From Chryseobacterium sp. SC28 (GTDB lineage: Bacteria > Bacteroidota > Bacteroidia > Flavobacteriales > Weeksellaceae): a DNA stretch of 64,000 nt. The stretch's first letter is position 1; every line of letters starts with the position of its first letter. The DNA is taken from NCBI RefSeq assembly GCF_003932955.1, contig NZ_QOVY01000006.1, positions 73,608 through 137,607 on the forward strand, read 5' to 3'. The translations under genes and the position numbers were made by a program. Under the pieces are notes generated by a model. That model searched no databases. It was not told where the DNA came from and saw only the letters and a program-made list of their open reading frames with translations. Below, in pieces: positions 9,150 through 18,567 of the stretch.

Positions 9150-9186
9150 AAAATCCCCGAAATCGATTTTCGGGGATTTTGCTTTT
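9150..9186. terminator. Bidirectional terminator between protease and coaE
   Basis: AAAATCCCCGAAA (9150-9162) pairs with the mirror segment TTTTCGGGGATTTT. T-runs occur on both strands, and the flanking genes converge. Confidence 0.9.
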
Positions 9187-9203
9187 TTAGTTATGAGAAG
9201 AAA

Positions 9204-9830
9204 TTACTTCAAATTGTTCAGAAACAATTTTGCTTCTTTATGAAGATCTTCCAGATCGGAATTGTTATAAATGATATAATCTGCCAGTTTGATTTTTTCT
9301 TTTTCCGGCATTTGTTTTTGCATCACTGCTTCCACATCCCGGTAGGTCTTGCCGTCTCTATCCATCGTCCTTTTTATTCGCAGATTATCGTCGGCAGTTA
9401 CCAAGAGAGATTTGTAACAATGTTCATTCAGCTTCAGTTCAAACAGCAAGGCCGTTTCTTTAAAAACATATTCCGCAGTTTGCGAAGCAAGCCACTTTTC
9501 AAAATCCTGCTTCACGGCCGGATGTATCAAACTATTCAGCCGGTTCAGTAGTTCGGCATCGTCGAAAACTTTCCCTGCCACGAACTTCCTATTGTATTTT
9601 CCTTCCAAATAGGCTTCCTTTCCGAGAAGCGAAATGATTTTTTCCTTCAATTCAGAATCGATATCGGCAATATCCTTTGCCCGATCATCGGAATAATAAA
9701 CGGGGAAGCCTTTATTTTCTAATATTTTCGCAACGGAAGTCTTCCCCGAACCAATTCCGCCAGTCAATCCGATGATCTTGGGAGGAGGAATGTCTTCCTG
9801 ATTTTGATTAATATCCTGTAAGTCCATCAT
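9204..9830 (-). CDS. coaE: Dephospho-CoA kinase
   Basis: 208 residues. It performs the last step of coenzyme A synthesis, phosphorylating the 3'-hydroxyl of dephospho-CoA with ATP in the cytoplasm. The P-loop GLTGGIGSGKTS is at 21-32, with a Y-YSDDRAKDIAD switch region and the Arg-rich segment LRIKRTMDRDGKTYRDVE. About 17 extra residues precede the usual start, beginning with two Met codons. The start abuts the stop of the upstream hydrolase gene, so the two are transcribed together. Confidence 0.97.
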   Translation of the reverse strand: MMDLQDINQNQEDIPPPKIIGLTGGIGSGKTSVAKILENKGFPVYYSDDRAKDIADIDSELKEKIISLLGKEAYLEGKYNRKFVAGKVFDDAELLNRLNSLIHPAVKQDFEKWLASQTAEYVFKETALLFELKLNEHCYKSLLVTADDNLRIKRTMDRDGKTYRDVEAVMQKQMPEKEKIKLADYIIYNNSDLEDLHKEAKLFLNNLK

Positions 9831-10697
9831 TTAATACCCGAAAACTTCATTAAAACTAAAGGTTTGATCCAACCTCACGCCCCTTTCGGTCATTTTGAGA
9901 CTTGCCAGTTCATTGTGTGCATCGTGTTGAAAAAATAAAAGGTAATCATTGTCCACACATTGTTTCAGAAATTTTCCTTTTTCTTCCATCGTAAGCAGCG
10001 GTCTCGTGTCGTATCCCATCACGTACACCAGCGGGATATGCCCGACGGTTGGGATAAGATCTGCTATGAAAACTATTGTTCTATCTTGATATTGAAGCAC
10101 AGGCAGCATTTGCTTTTCTGTATGACCATCGACGAAGATGATATCCATTTTCAGATCCGAAGCAAAACCGTAGTTTCCAATCGTTGGCAACGGCAAGAAA
10201 TTTAATTGACCGCTTTCTTCCAAGGGGAGAATGTTTTCTTTCAAAAAACTTGCTTTTTCTCGCGGGTTTGGCTCGGTGGCCCATTTCCAATGGTTCTCGT
10301 TGCTCCAGAAGTGTGCATTTTTGAATGCCGATCGGTAGCCGGATTTTTCATCATTCCACTCGATGGCTCCGCCGCAATGGTCGAAATGAAGATGTGTGAG
10401 AAATACATCGGTAATATCGTCTCTTACAAATCCATATTTTTTCAAATTTTTGTCCAGCGAATCATCGCCCCAAAGCGAATAATGGGCAAAGAATTTCTCG
10501 TCCTGCTTGTCACCAAGTCCGCAATCGATAAGGATTAATTGCTTGCCATCCTCCACGAGGAGAGAGCGAGTTCCCAATTCGATAAGATTTTTTTCGTCGG
10601 CAGGATTGGTACGTTCCCATATTGTTTTGGGCACCACGCCGAACATTGCACCACCGTCTAACTTAAATTTTCCGCATTGTATAGGATACAGTTTCAT
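9831..10697 (-). CDS. Metallo-beta-lactamase-fold hydrolase
   Basis: 288 residues, no signal peptide. The HxHxDH motif is THLHFDHCGG (H102, H104, D106, H107); LIDCGLG precedes it, and VDGHTEKQM and FIADLIPTVGH supply later metal ligands. The layout resembles lactonase/AttM-type and methyl parathion hydrolase-type members. The substrate cannot be deduced. It sits directly upstream of coaE without a gap. Confidence 0.9.
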   Translation of the reverse strand: MKLYPIQCGKFKLDGGAMFGVVPKTIWERTNPADEKNLIELGTRSLLVEDGKQLILIDCGLGDKQDEKFFAHYSLWGDDSLDKNLKKYGFVRDDITDVFLTHLHFDHCGGAIEWNDEKSGYRSAFKNAHFWSNENHWKWATEPNPREKASFLKENILPLEESGQLNFLPLPTIGNYGFASDLKMDIIFVDGHTEKQMLPVLQYQDRTIVFIADLIPTVGHIPLVYVMGYDTRPLLTMEEKGKFLKQCVDNDYLLFFQHDAHNELASLKMTERGVRLDQTFSFNEVFGY

Positions 10698-10733
10698 ATT
10701 GTAAGTGATTTTATGCTAATTTACTTAAAAATT

Positions 10734-10835
10734 TTAAGAATTAAAACGTTGATAGAAATGTCCCTTGTTGTCTTTATGAAATATTGGCTCACCATACGCG
10801 CCTGCCAAGACCAAAAGATAACTGATTTTTACATT
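10734..10835 (-). pseudogene. Possible remnant of a coding sequence (34 open codons)
   Basis: The gap between the hydrolase and the aldo/keto reductase has no complete gene. On the minus strand an open frame without an ATG reads like a protein end: SYLLVLAGAYGEPIF then HKDNKGHFYQRFNS and a TAA stop at 10734-10736. Composition is protein-like, but the length is too short to be sure; no family recognised. Confidence 0.2.
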
Positions 10836-10845
10836 TTTCGGTTTT

Positions 10846-10881
10846 TATAAAAAATAAAGTTACATCTTGCAATGTAACTTT
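10846..10881 (-). terminator. Terminator of aldo/keto reductase gene
   Basis: AAAGTTACAT (10856-10865) pairs with ATGTAACTTT (10872-10881); on the minus strand the stem runs into TTATTTTTTAT. Confidence 0.8.
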
Positions 10882-10909
10882 AAATACTTATTTACCGGAA
10901 TTTTTAGAA

Positions 10910-11923
10910 TTAATTCACCGTTCTATCTTCTTGCATAAAATCTACCATCCATCCCGGATATTCTGGAGCAAGTTGACTTACTTCATTCAATTTTTTCAAT
11001 TCGTCTTCAGTGAACTGAATTTCGGTGGATTTCAAATTGTCGCGCAATTGGTCTTCGTTTTTAACTCCGATGATTACACTGGTTACCACTTTTTGGTGAA
11101 GCAACCACGCCAAGGCAACTTGTGCCACAGAGGCTTGATGCGCTTTGCTGATTTCGTCCATCACATCAATAATGTCGAAAGCTTTTTCTTTATTGACAGG
11201 TGGGAAATCAAATGATTTTCTTCTGGATTCTTCTTCCGGCATTTGATTTCTTCTGTATTTACCGGATAAGAAACCACCCGCAAGCGGACTCCACACCATC
11301 AATCCCAGGTTTTGATCTTCCAAGATAGGTACAATTTCTCTCTCCAAATCTCTGCCCGCAATTGAATAATAAGCCTGAAGCGATTTGAATTTATTGAAAC
11401 CGTTTTTATCTGAAATCCATTGGCTTTTCATCAATTGTCCCGCTTTCAGATTGGAGCAACCTATGTACCTCACTTTTCCGCTGTGAACCAAATCATCTAA
11501 AGCCCGCAAGGTCTCTTCTAAAGGGGTAAGAGCATCGAAGCCGTGAATCTGGTAGAGGTCAATATAATCGGTACCCAATCTCTTCAAACTCTCGTCCACT
11601 TGTTGCATTATGTGTACTCGAGAGAGACCTACTTGGTTTACACCCTCGCCCATTTTGCCTCTTACTTTGGTTGCCAAAATAACATCTTTTCTTTTAGAAC
11701 CTAAGGCTTTCCCCAAGATCTGCTCCGAAATGCCGGTAGAATAGATATTGGCAGTATCAAAAAAATTGATTCCTGAATCCAGCGCCAAACCTACCTGCCT
11801 GTCGGCTTCTTCTTGCTGCGTTTTACCAACCGGGATCCAAGTGCCGGTTCCCCCAAAAGTCATCGCTCCAAAACATAACTCTGACACCAAAACTCCTGTG
11901 TCACCTAATACTCTGTATTTCAT
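10910..11923 (-). CDS. Aldo/keto reductase
   Basis: 337 residues, full length. An NAD(P)H-dependent oxidoreductase of the AKR superfamily (YajO/YghZ-like group) with a TIM barrel. Catalytic tetrad positions visible: D56 and Y61 in FFDTANIYSTG, K86 in ILATKVRG, and the His in DLYQIHGFD. The C-terminal cofactor loop contains SVIIGVKNEDQLRDNL. No signal peptide; cytoplasmic. Monocistronic, with its own terminator. Physiological substrate unknown. Confidence 0.93.
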   Translation of the reverse strand: MKYRVLGDTGVLVSELCFGAMTFGGTGTWIPVGKTQQEEADRQVGLALDSGINFFDTANIYSTGISEQILGKALGSKRKDVILATKVRGKMGEGVNQVGLSRVHIMQQVDESLKRLGTDYIDLYQIHGFDALTPLEETLRALDDLVHSGKVRYIGCSNLKAGQLMKSQWISDKNGFNKFKSLQAYYSIAGRDLEREIVPILEDQNLGLMVWSPLAGGFLSGKYRRNQMPEEESRRKSFDFPPVNKEKAFDIIDVMDEISKAHQASVAQVALAWLLHQKVVTSVIIGVKNEDQLRDNLKSTEIQFTEDELKKLNEVSQLAPEYPGWMVDFMQEDRTVN

Positions 11924-12021
11924 ATTTTATCTTTTCTTTTTGGCACCTCCAAAAATGTAATATTCAGTGCCTGATTTATTATGGTAAATATACGAAATCA
12001 TCTTCGAAAAATAAGCAGTTC

Positions 12022-13362
12022 TCAGTCATTCTTTTCAAAGAGGAGACGCTCTGCAAATCTTTGTTCACTAATTTTCCCGTTATCATAAACCAAATTTCCG
12101 TTTACAAAAGTATGGGTGACTTGCGAATGAAACGTGCTTCCTTCCAGAGGGCTCCAGCCACATTTGTAAAGGATATTGTCTTTGGCAACAGTCCATTTTT
12201 TATTCAGATTCACCAAAACCAAATCCGCTTTGTAACCTTCTTTCACAAAACCTCTTTTCTCGATTCTAAACAAAATTGCGGGATTATGACACATCTTTTC
12301 CACGACTTTTTCCAAAGTAATTTTTCCGTTTCGGAAGTGCTCGAGCATCACAACCAAGGCATGCTGAACCAAAGGCGCTCCGGAAGGGCATTTGGTGTAA
12401 ACATTCTGTTTTTCTGCCCAAGTGTGCGGCGCGTGGTCGGTTGCGATGATATCAATTCTGTCATCCAAAAGTGCTTCCCAAAGCCCGTTTTTATCTTCCA
12501 CAGTTTTGATGGCAGGGTTCCATTTGATGAGCTTCCCTTTCGTTTCATAATCCTCGTTGGTAAAAGTCAAATGATGAATACAAACTTCTGCGGTTATTTT
12601 TTTTTCCTTTAGAGGAATATCATTTCGGAAAAGCGCGGTTTCTGGGGCTGTGGACAAATGAAAAACGTGAAGCCGCGCACCAGTCTTTTTGGCGAGTTCT
12701 ATGGCTTTGGAGGAAGATTTGTAGCAGGCCTCTTGGCTTCTAATCAAATGATGAAATTTTATGGGAATGTCATCGCCATATTTGGCTTTATATTGTTTTG
12801 TATTTTCCCGGATGATCGTTTCATCTTCGCAGTGTACGGCGATGAGCATCTGGGTATTGCTGAAAATTTGTTCCAGAGTTTGCGTATTATCCACCAGCAT
12901 ATTTCCAGTGGAGGAGCCTAAAAAAAGCTTAATTCCCGGGACATTCCTTGGGTCTGTTTTCAGAATTTCTTCGAGATTATCGTTGGTTCCGCCCATCATA
13001 AACCCATAGTTGGCGTATGCTTTTTGAGAAGCTATTTCGTATTTGTCAGCTAATAATTTCTGGGTGACTGCGTTGGGAACCGTGTTGGGTTGATCGATGA
13101 AACTTGTGATTCCGCCGGCGAGCGCTGCTTTGGATTCCGATTCGATGTCGCCTTTTTGTGTCAAGCCGGGTTCGCGGAAATGGACCTGGTCATCGATGAT
13201 GCCGGGCAGCAAATATTTCCCTGAAGCATCGATTATTAGATCAGTGTCAGCTTCCGAAATATTGTTTGAAATCTTTGCAATCAAGTCGTTTTCTATCAGA
13301 AGATCACTTACAAAAATCTGATTTTCATTGACGATTTGGGCATTTTTTATTAGGATTTTCAT
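12022..13362 (-). CDS. pyrC: Dihydroorotase
   Basis: 446 residues, class I length. It cyclises carbamoyl-aspartate to dihydroorotate (de novo pyrimidine synthesis). Amidohydrolase features: PGIIDDQVHFREPGLTQKGD (57-71), where the usual H-x-H metal pair reads Q59-V60-H61; GGITSFIDQPNT; the Lys of GIKLFLGSSTG, likely the carboxylated bridging Lys; VHCEDE; HVFHLST; and the catalytic Asp in IIATDHAPHT. The same DDQVHFREPG wording is, as far as I recall, usual in Bacteroidetes dihydroorotases. Allantoinase or hydantoinase is the alternative. Confidence 0.88.
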   Translation of the reverse strand: MKILIKNAQIVNENQIFVSDLLIENDLIAKISNNISEADTDLIIDASGKYLLPGIIDDQVHFREPGLTQKGDIESESKAALAGGITSFIDQPNTVPNAVTQKLLADKYEIASQKAYANYGFMMGGTNDNLEEILKTDPRNVPGIKLFLGSSTGNMLVDNTQTLEQIFSNTQMLIAVHCEDETIIRENTKQYKAKYGDDIPIKFHHLIRSQEACYKSSSKAIELAKKTGARLHVFHLSTAPETALFRNDIPLKEKKITAEVCIHHLTFTNEDYETKGKLIKWNPAIKTVEDKNGLWEALLDDRIDIIATDHAPHTWAEKQNVYTKCPSGAPLVQHALVVMLEHFRNGKITLEKVVEKMCHNPAILFRIEKRGFVKEGYKADLVLVNLNKKWTVAKDNILYKCGWSPLEGSTFHSQVTHTFVNGNLVYDNGKISEQRFAERLLFEKND

Positions 13363-13504
13363 TTTACTAAAATTAGAATTTCATTTTCTAAGCAGCCTGA
13401 TTTCCGGTTGCAAAAATTAAGTTTAAGCAAAATTAAGTTTTTGGCACAGAATGATCACCGCTTTCAAGTCCTTAAATAAAATTTTCAAATTTTAATTAAA
13501 AGAA

Positions 13505-13512
13505 TACCTTTG
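13505..13512 (+). promoter_or_regulatory. Promoter of flippase gene, TACCTTTG
   Basis: Perfect TAnnTTTG match 18 nt upstream of the TTG start at 13531. Confidence 0.6.
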
Positions 13513-13530
13513 CAGAAATAATTCAAAATT

Positions 13531-14988
13531 TTGAAGAAGCTTCTGGGACAAACCGCTCTTTATGGATTAACAACCGTGATTATCAGGCTGTTCCCGTTCG
13601 TTATCAATCCAATTATCACCAGAAGCTTTGGCCCCACTGCTTATTCTCCATTTGCAGATTTTTATTCCGTTGCCGGTGTGATTGCTGTGATTTTGACGCA
13701 CGGTATGGAAACCACATTTTTCCGCTTCTCCTTGGATGAGAAAGATGACCGAAAATTGATTTCTACTTCGTTTTTCAGTGTTTTGGTGGTGACCTTGGTT
13801 TATTTATTTTTCACATTGCTATATCGGCAACCTTTGGCGACTGCTTTCAGGACGCCCGACCAGGTAGATCTACTCACGATTCTTGCAGTGACTTTGGCTT
13901 TGGATGCCTTTTGTGCGATGCCTTTCGTAATGCTCAGAAAAAACGAAAGACCTTTGAAATATGCCGCCATCCGGATTACCAACGGTGTTATTAACTTTTT
14001 ACTGGTGGTATTTTTTATTGCCTTGCTTCCGCGATACCCCGAGGGAATTTTTGGGTTGAAGTACAATCCGGAGTTTGGGATCGGTTATGTTTTTGTGGCG
14101 AATTTGGTGGCGAGTACTGCAACGTTTTTGATGCTTTTCAAAGAAATATTGATTACGAGAATAAAGTATTTTTCCTACGAACTCTGGAAAAAAATGATCA
14201 AATATTCTTGGCCGATTACGATTGCAGGCTTAGCCGGAATCATTAACGAAACCTTCGACAGGCAGTTTCTGAAGTTCCTCCTGCCCGAGGAAATCGGGCG
14301 GCACCAATTAGGCGTTTACGGCGGTGTTGCCAAGGTGGTGACATTTGTAATCCTATTCCGGCAGGCTTATTCTTTGGGGATCGAGCCCTTCTTTTTCAGC
14401 AATTCCAAAAATGCGAACGCCAAACTGATGTATGTAAGGTTGATGGATATCTTCGTGGCGGTCAACTGTTTGATTGTCTTATTTTTATCGGTTAATCTAG
14501 ATTGGATAGCCAAAGGCTACATCCAGAATCCGGAATATTATGAAGGGATTCCGATTCTTCCGATTTTATTTTTCGCGAGCTTATTTTTGGGCATCTACCT
14601 CAATCTTTCGATTTGGTACAAATTGACCGATAAGACCATTATTGGCGCCTACATCTCTACCATCGGAGTACTCATCACCATTGGTATTAATTTTTACTTT
14701 ATTCCAAAATACGGATATTGGGCTTCCACTTGGGCCACGATTGCAAGCTATTTTGCTATGATGGTAATATCATATGTTTGGGGGCAATACCGGTATCCGA
14801 TTCCTTACAACGTTTATAAAAATTCTGTTATCATTCTCATCACGATGCTCGTTTCATTGGCATCGTACCAATATTTAAGAGAAAAGATTTGGCTGGGAAA
14901 TCTTATATTTCTAATTTTGGCAACCATTTTATTAAAGACAGAAAATCTCATTCCTCAGAAAATTTTAAATAAACTTGGTGGCAAATAA
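13531..14988 (+). CDS. Polysaccharide/lipid-linked oligosaccharide flippase (MOP family)
   Basis: 485 residues from a TTG start. A polytopic inner-membrane protein with roughly 12-14 hydrophobic segments. The Wzx-like N-terminus reads KKLLGQTALYGLTTVIIRLF, with conserved polar pairs such as NPIITRSFGP and AGIINETFDRQFL. It probably moves undecaprenyl-linked sugars across the membrane. It is followed after 46 nt by a sugar-nucleotide transferase gene, which supports a role in surface polysaccharide synthesis, although no glycosyltransferase cluster is present here. Confidence 0.88.
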   Translation: MKKLLGQTALYGLTTVIIRLFPFVINPIITRSFGPTAYSPFADFYSVAGVIAVILTHGMETTFFRFSLDEKDDRKLISTSFFSVLVVTLVYLFFTLLYRQPLATAFRTPDQVDLLTILAVTLALDAFCAMPFVMLRKNERPLKYAAIRITNGVINFLLVVFFIALLPRYPEGIFGLKYNPEFGIGYVFVANLVASTATFLMLFKEILITRIKYFSYELWKKMIKYSWPITIAGLAGIINETFDRQFLKFLLPEEIGRHQLGVYGGVAKVVTFVILFRQAYSLGIEPFFFSNSKNANAKLMYVRLMDIFVAVNCLIVLFLSVNLDWIAKGYIQNPEYYEGIPILPILFFASLFLGIYLNLSIWYKLTDKTIIGAYISTIGVLITIGINFYFIPKYGYWASTWATIASYFAMMVISYVWGQYRYPIPYNVYKNSVIILITMLVSLASYQYLREKIWLGNLIFLILATILLKTENLIPQKILNKLGGK

Positions 14989-15034
14989 TTATATTATTTA
15001 ACTTAATAGCCAATTTCTTAACGATAAAAAATTT

Positions 15035-16054
15035 ATGAAAATAATTGTTCCGATGGCTGGACGAGGATCCAGACTCCGACCTCATACCTTGACGGTTCCG
15101 AAACCATTGATCCCGATTGCCGGGAAACCCATTGTCCAGAGATTGGTGGAAGATATTGCAAAAGTTGCCAATGAACCGATAGAAGAGATAGCCTTCATCA
15201 TTGGAGACTTCGGACCGGTGGTGGAATGCTCTCTTATAAATGTGGCCGAGAATCTGGGTGCCAAAGCAAGCATATACACTCAGACGGAGCCCTTGGGAAC
15301 CGCTCACGCCATCAATTGTGCCAGAAACAGCATGTCGGGACCGGTAATTATCGCTTTTGCCGATACGCTCTTCCGCGCAGATTTTCATCTTGATACGAGT
15401 GCCGACGGGGTCATCTGGGTGAAAAAAGTAGAAGATCCATCCGCCTTCGGCGTCGTGAAGTTGGATGACTATGGCTTCATCACCGATTTTGTAGAAAAAC
15501 CAAAAGAATTCGTCTCAGACCTGGCTATTATCGGTATCTATTATTTCAAATCTGCAGAGAAACTGATGACCGAAATCGATTATATTATGGAAAATCATAT
15601 AACCGAGGGCGGAGAATACCAGCTAACGACTGCGTTGGAAAACCTTAGAGCCAAAGGTGCCAAATTCTCTTTAGGAAAAGTAGATGATTGGATGGATTGC
15701 GGCAACAAAAACGCAACTGTGGAAACCAACAGCAAGATTTTGCAGTACGAAAAGGACAATATGTCGATATTCCCTGCCTCTGCTATGATAGAAAACTGCA
15801 TGATCATTCCGCCCTGTTTTATCGGTGAAAATGTGAAAATTTCGAACTCCAAAATCGGCCCGAATGTGTCTCTTGGGAATAACACAATTGTGATTAATTC
15901 CAACATCGATAACTCTCTGATTCAGGAAAATACGATTATTGATCACGGCAATCTGAGTAATTCTATGATTGGGAACTCGGCAAAATACTTTGGAGTGGCG
16001 CGGGAGATCTCTTTGGGAGACTATTCGGTTTTGGATTTCCTTTCTAAAAATTAA
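15035..16054 (+). CDS. Sugar-1-phosphate nucleotidyltransferase
   Basis: 339 residues. The NTP-transferase signature is MAGRGSRLRPHTLTVPKPLI (8-26); EPLGTAHAI and AFADTLFRAD (metal-binding Asp) follow, then VDDWMDCGN. The C-terminal part (about 240-330) contains left-handed beta-helix-type hexapeptides such as IGENVKISNSKIGPNVSLG. It resembles glucose-1-phosphate thymidylyl/uridylyltransferase or mannose-1-phosphate guanylyltransferase; the sugar and nucleotide are not decided by sequence alone. Likely functions with the flippase upstream. Confidence 0.88.
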   Translation: MKIIVPMAGRGSRLRPHTLTVPKPLIPIAGKPIVQRLVEDIAKVANEPIEEIAFIIGDFGPVVECSLINVAENLGAKASIYTQTEPLGTAHAINCARNSMSGPVIIAFADTLFRADFHLDTSADGVIWVKKVEDPSAFGVVKLDDYGFITDFVEKPKEFVSDLAIIGIYYFKSAEKLMTEIDYIMENHITEGGEYQLTTALENLRAKGAKFSLGKVDDWMDCGNKNATVETNSKILQYEKDNMSIFPASAMIENCMIIPPCFIGENVKISNSKIGPNVSLGNNTIVINSNIDNSLIQENTIIDHGNLSNSMIGNSAKYFGVAREISLGDYSVLDFLSKN

Positions 16055-16105
16055 TATCCAATTGTTTGTTCAAAAAAAAACATCGAAATTCTTTCATAAA
16101 GAAAT

Positions 16106-16140
16106 ATTGTCGTAGCCCAGACCTACGGCAATGTTTTTTT
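16106..16140 (+). terminator. Terminator of nucleotidyltransferase gene
   Basis: ATTGTCGTAG pairs with CTACGGCAAT around a CCCAGAC loop and is followed by GTTTTTTT. Confidence 0.85.
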
Positions 16141-16207
16141 GGTTTGGATGATGAAAATATAAGTTGAATTTTGGCGTTAATATTGTAAGGTTTATCCAAA
16201 AAAAAAT

Positions 16208-17005
16208 ATGAAAAAATATATTCTAATCATAGTTACGGCATTGGTGGTTGCATCTTGTAAAGTTCAGAACAAAGAGACTTCCACCCCCGTCAGCACCACA
16301 AAACCAATATCCAATAATGCCACTTTCTTCTCTGCAATAGAGAAAAAATCTACCTTCGATGCAGTAAAGATCAGCAGTAAAATCGATGCCAAAACGGGTT
16401 CCTTCATCCCCACTTTGGACGCTGTGATCTACATTGAAAACGGACAAAAAATTTGGATGAACCTGACAGCCGTAATCCTACAAGCCGCAAGGGGCGTTGC
16501 CACACCGGAGGGCATCAAAGGCTACTACAAATTCGATAGAACATATATCGACTCCGACTTCGGCTATCTAAACAAACTTTTGAATGTGAATTTTATAGAT
16601 TACAATGCCCTGCAAAATCTCTTGTTGGGGAAAACTTTTATTCCTATTTCCGAGAAAGATTTCAATCTCACACCAACCCCTTCGGGATACCAATTGACCT
16701 CCAAAGAAAATCTAAAAATTACACAAAACGGAAAGACTGTGGAATATAAAGTCACCTTGGACTACGATGCAGAATTCAATCTGAGTCACGTTCTATTGTC
16801 GAATCCCCAAAGTAAAGAGCAGCTGGAAATTGTCTATTCCAACAGAGTCTTGCTGAACAAAGAAAGCTTTCCAAAAAGTGTTAAAATAATTATAAAAGGC
16901 AACAAAACCGACGAAATCTTATTAGAAAACACGAAATTTGATTTTTCCCGAATGGAAACTACTTATTCCGTTCCTGCCAATTACAAAAAGACAGAAATTA
17001 AATGA
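16208..17005 (+). CDS. DUF4292 lipoprotein
   Basis: 265 residues. The lipoprotein signal is MKKYILIIVTALVVASCKVQ with the lipobox cysteine at residue 17. The rest is beta-strand-rich (AEFNLSHVLLSNPQSKEQLE, FPKSVKIIIKGN), in the style of LolA/LolB-like or outer-membrane lipoprotein families. DUF4292 proteins in Bacteroidetes regularly precede an M23-type peptidase gene, as here, where the ATGA overlap couples the two. That suggests an envelope-biogenesis role; no direct function is known to me. Confidence 0.85.
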   Translation: MKKYILIIVTALVVASCKVQNKETSTPVSTTKPISNNATFFSAIEKKSTFDAVKISSKIDAKTGSFIPTLDAVIYIENGQKIWMNLTAVILQAARGVATPEGIKGYYKFDRTYIDSDFGYLNKLLNVNFIDYNALQNLLLGKTFIPISEKDFNLTPTPSGYQLTSKENLKITQNGKTVEYKVTLDYDAEFNLSHVLLSNPQSKEQLEIVYSNRVLLNKESFPKSVKIIIKGNKTDEILLENTKFDFSRMETTYSVPANYKKTEIK

Positions 17006-18537
17006 TCAAGAAATTAAGTTTTTTAATAAGTATCATCATTTTCGGAATTGCATTTGGACAAAAAGACAAGGAAGCTCTGCAAAAGCAGAACGCCGATTTG
17101 AAGAAACAGATTTCTGCTCTCAATGCCAGTTTGAACCAGACAAAAAAAGAATCGAAACTTTCTATTGCTTACCTAAATGCCGTCAATCAAAAACTTAATC
17201 TTAGAGAAAAGGTCTATAACAACACCCAGAAAGAAAAAAGATTCATAGAAGACGACATCTACAAAAGTCAGTTGGAAATCAACAAGAATAACCGCGAGTT
17301 GGAAGTACTCCGGAAAGATTATGCCGCGATCCTCGTAAAAGCTTATAAGACCAAAGGCATCCAAAACAAAGTAACCTTCATCCTCTCCTCCAAAAATTTG
17401 GGACAGGCACTCAACAGAATCGAATATTTGAAGCGATATTCTGAATACCAAAACAAGAAAGCGGCGGAAATTACCGACAAAGCCAACGAAATAAAGAAAA
17501 ACATCGCTCTCAAGAAAAAATACGTCGCAGAAAAAGATAAGTTGCTTCTCAACCAGAAAAAAGATCTTGCTACCATAGAAGCCGAAAGAATAGAAAAACA
17601 AAAACTGATAGATGAGTTCAAAAAAAATGAAGTAAAGCTGACAGCAGAACTGAGACAAAAACAGAAGCAATCCAAAGAGCTGGAACGCCAGATCCGAAAT
17701 ATCATTGCGGAGGAGATAAGAATTGCCAAGGAAAAGGAGGAAGCCGAACGCAAAGCTGAAGCAGAACGGAAAAGACTGGCAGAAATAGCTGCCAAAAAAG
17801 AAAAAGATAGAATAGAAGCGGAAAACAGAGCAAAGATTGCTGCTGCAGAAGCAGAGCGGAAAAGAGCCGAGCTGGAAGCAAAAAGAGCAACCGAACTAGC
17901 CAATAAAAAAGCGGAGGACGAAAGAAGATTGGCAGAGTCCAACAAAACAGCCGAGAAAAAAGAAGCGGCCGAGAGAGCAACCAGAGAAGCAGCAGAAAAA
18001 GCCCGAATCGCCAACGAAAAAGTACTGGCGGCAAAAGCCAATGAAGCTGCAGTGAACAAGAAAAACGACGACGCTAAAGATGCTGCCGAGAAAAAAGTAA
18101 TGAAAAGCTACGGCGTGGGTTCTACGGTAGGCAGTAATTTTGCGGATAATAAGGGAAGAATTGGTTTCCCAGTTGAAAAAGGAAGCGTCACGCATCGCTT
18201 CGGAAAATGGCCGCATCCCGTTTTCAAAAATATTATGGAAGAAAATATCGGAATCAAAATCGCCGTGGCACCGGGAACCCGCGCAAGATGTGTGTTTCCG
18301 GGCGTGGTATCGTCCATCCAAGTCATAAATGGAAGCCGAACGGTTGTCGTAAAGCACGGCACCTATTTTACCGTTTACTCCAATCTTGCCAGCACCTTGG
18401 TGAAGGCCAATCAACAGGTTTCTGCGGGAACACTCATAGGAGAAGTCGGCAGTGATTTTGATGAATCTATAACATTAGATTTCCAGATCTGGAACGGTAC
18501 CAATCCGGTGGATCCGTTGGGATGGGTTTCGTATTAA
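17002..18537 (+). CDS. EnvC-like murein hydrolase activator (degenerate M23/LytM)
   Basis: 511 residues. Signal peptide 1-19 (ends IAFGQ). A long coiled coil (about 22-370), very rich in Ala, Glu and Lys in its second half, leads to a C-terminal LytM domain (about 385-511). The domain keeps the fold (FPVEKGSVTHRFG, VVKHGTYFTVYSNL, DPLGWVSY), but the zinc ligands are lost: the H-x3-D site reads ENIGIKIAV, and the last H-x-H region reads LDFQIW. This is the state of EnvC-type activators that stimulate amidases at division. It overlaps the DUF4292 gene by 4 nt. Confidence 0.92.
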   Translation: MIKKLSFLISIIIFGIAFGQKDKEALQKQNADLKKQISALNASLNQTKKESKLSIAYLNAVNQKLNLREKVYNNTQKEKRFIEDDIYKSQLEINKNNRELEVLRKDYAAILVKAYKTKGIQNKVTFILSSKNLGQALNRIEYLKRYSEYQNKKAAEITDKANEIKKNIALKKKYVAEKDKLLLNQKKDLATIEAERIEKQKLIDEFKKNEVKLTAELRQKQKQSKELERQIRNIIAEEIRIAKEKEEAERKAEAERKRLAEIAAKKEKDRIEAENRAKIAAAEAERKRAELEAKRATELANKKAEDERRLAESNKTAEKKEAAERATREAAEKARIANEKVLAAKANEAAVNKKNDDAKDAAEKKVMKSYGVGSTVGSNFADNKGRIGFPVEKGSVTHRFGKWPHPVFKNIMEENIGIKIAVAPGTRARCVFPGVVSSIQVINGSRTVVVKHGTYFTVYSNLASTLVKANQQVSAGTLIGEVGSDFDESITLDFQIWNGTNPVDPLGWVSY

Positions 18538-18546
18538 AAAATACTT

Positions 18547-18554
18547 TAACTTTG
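18547..18554 (+). promoter_or_regulatory. Possible promoter of tatA, TAACTTTG
   Basis: Perfect TAnnTTTG 13 nt before the tatA ATG. Only 30 nt separate tatA from the previous gene, so this could be an internal operon promoter. Confidence 0.5.
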
Positions 18555-18567
18555 TAAAAAAATCGAG

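Noticed and set aside
17343..18059. Long antisense frame opposite the EnvC coiled coil
   Set aside because: It mirrors a repetitive Glu/Lys/Ala coding region; Ser/Ala-rich translation is a codon artefact.
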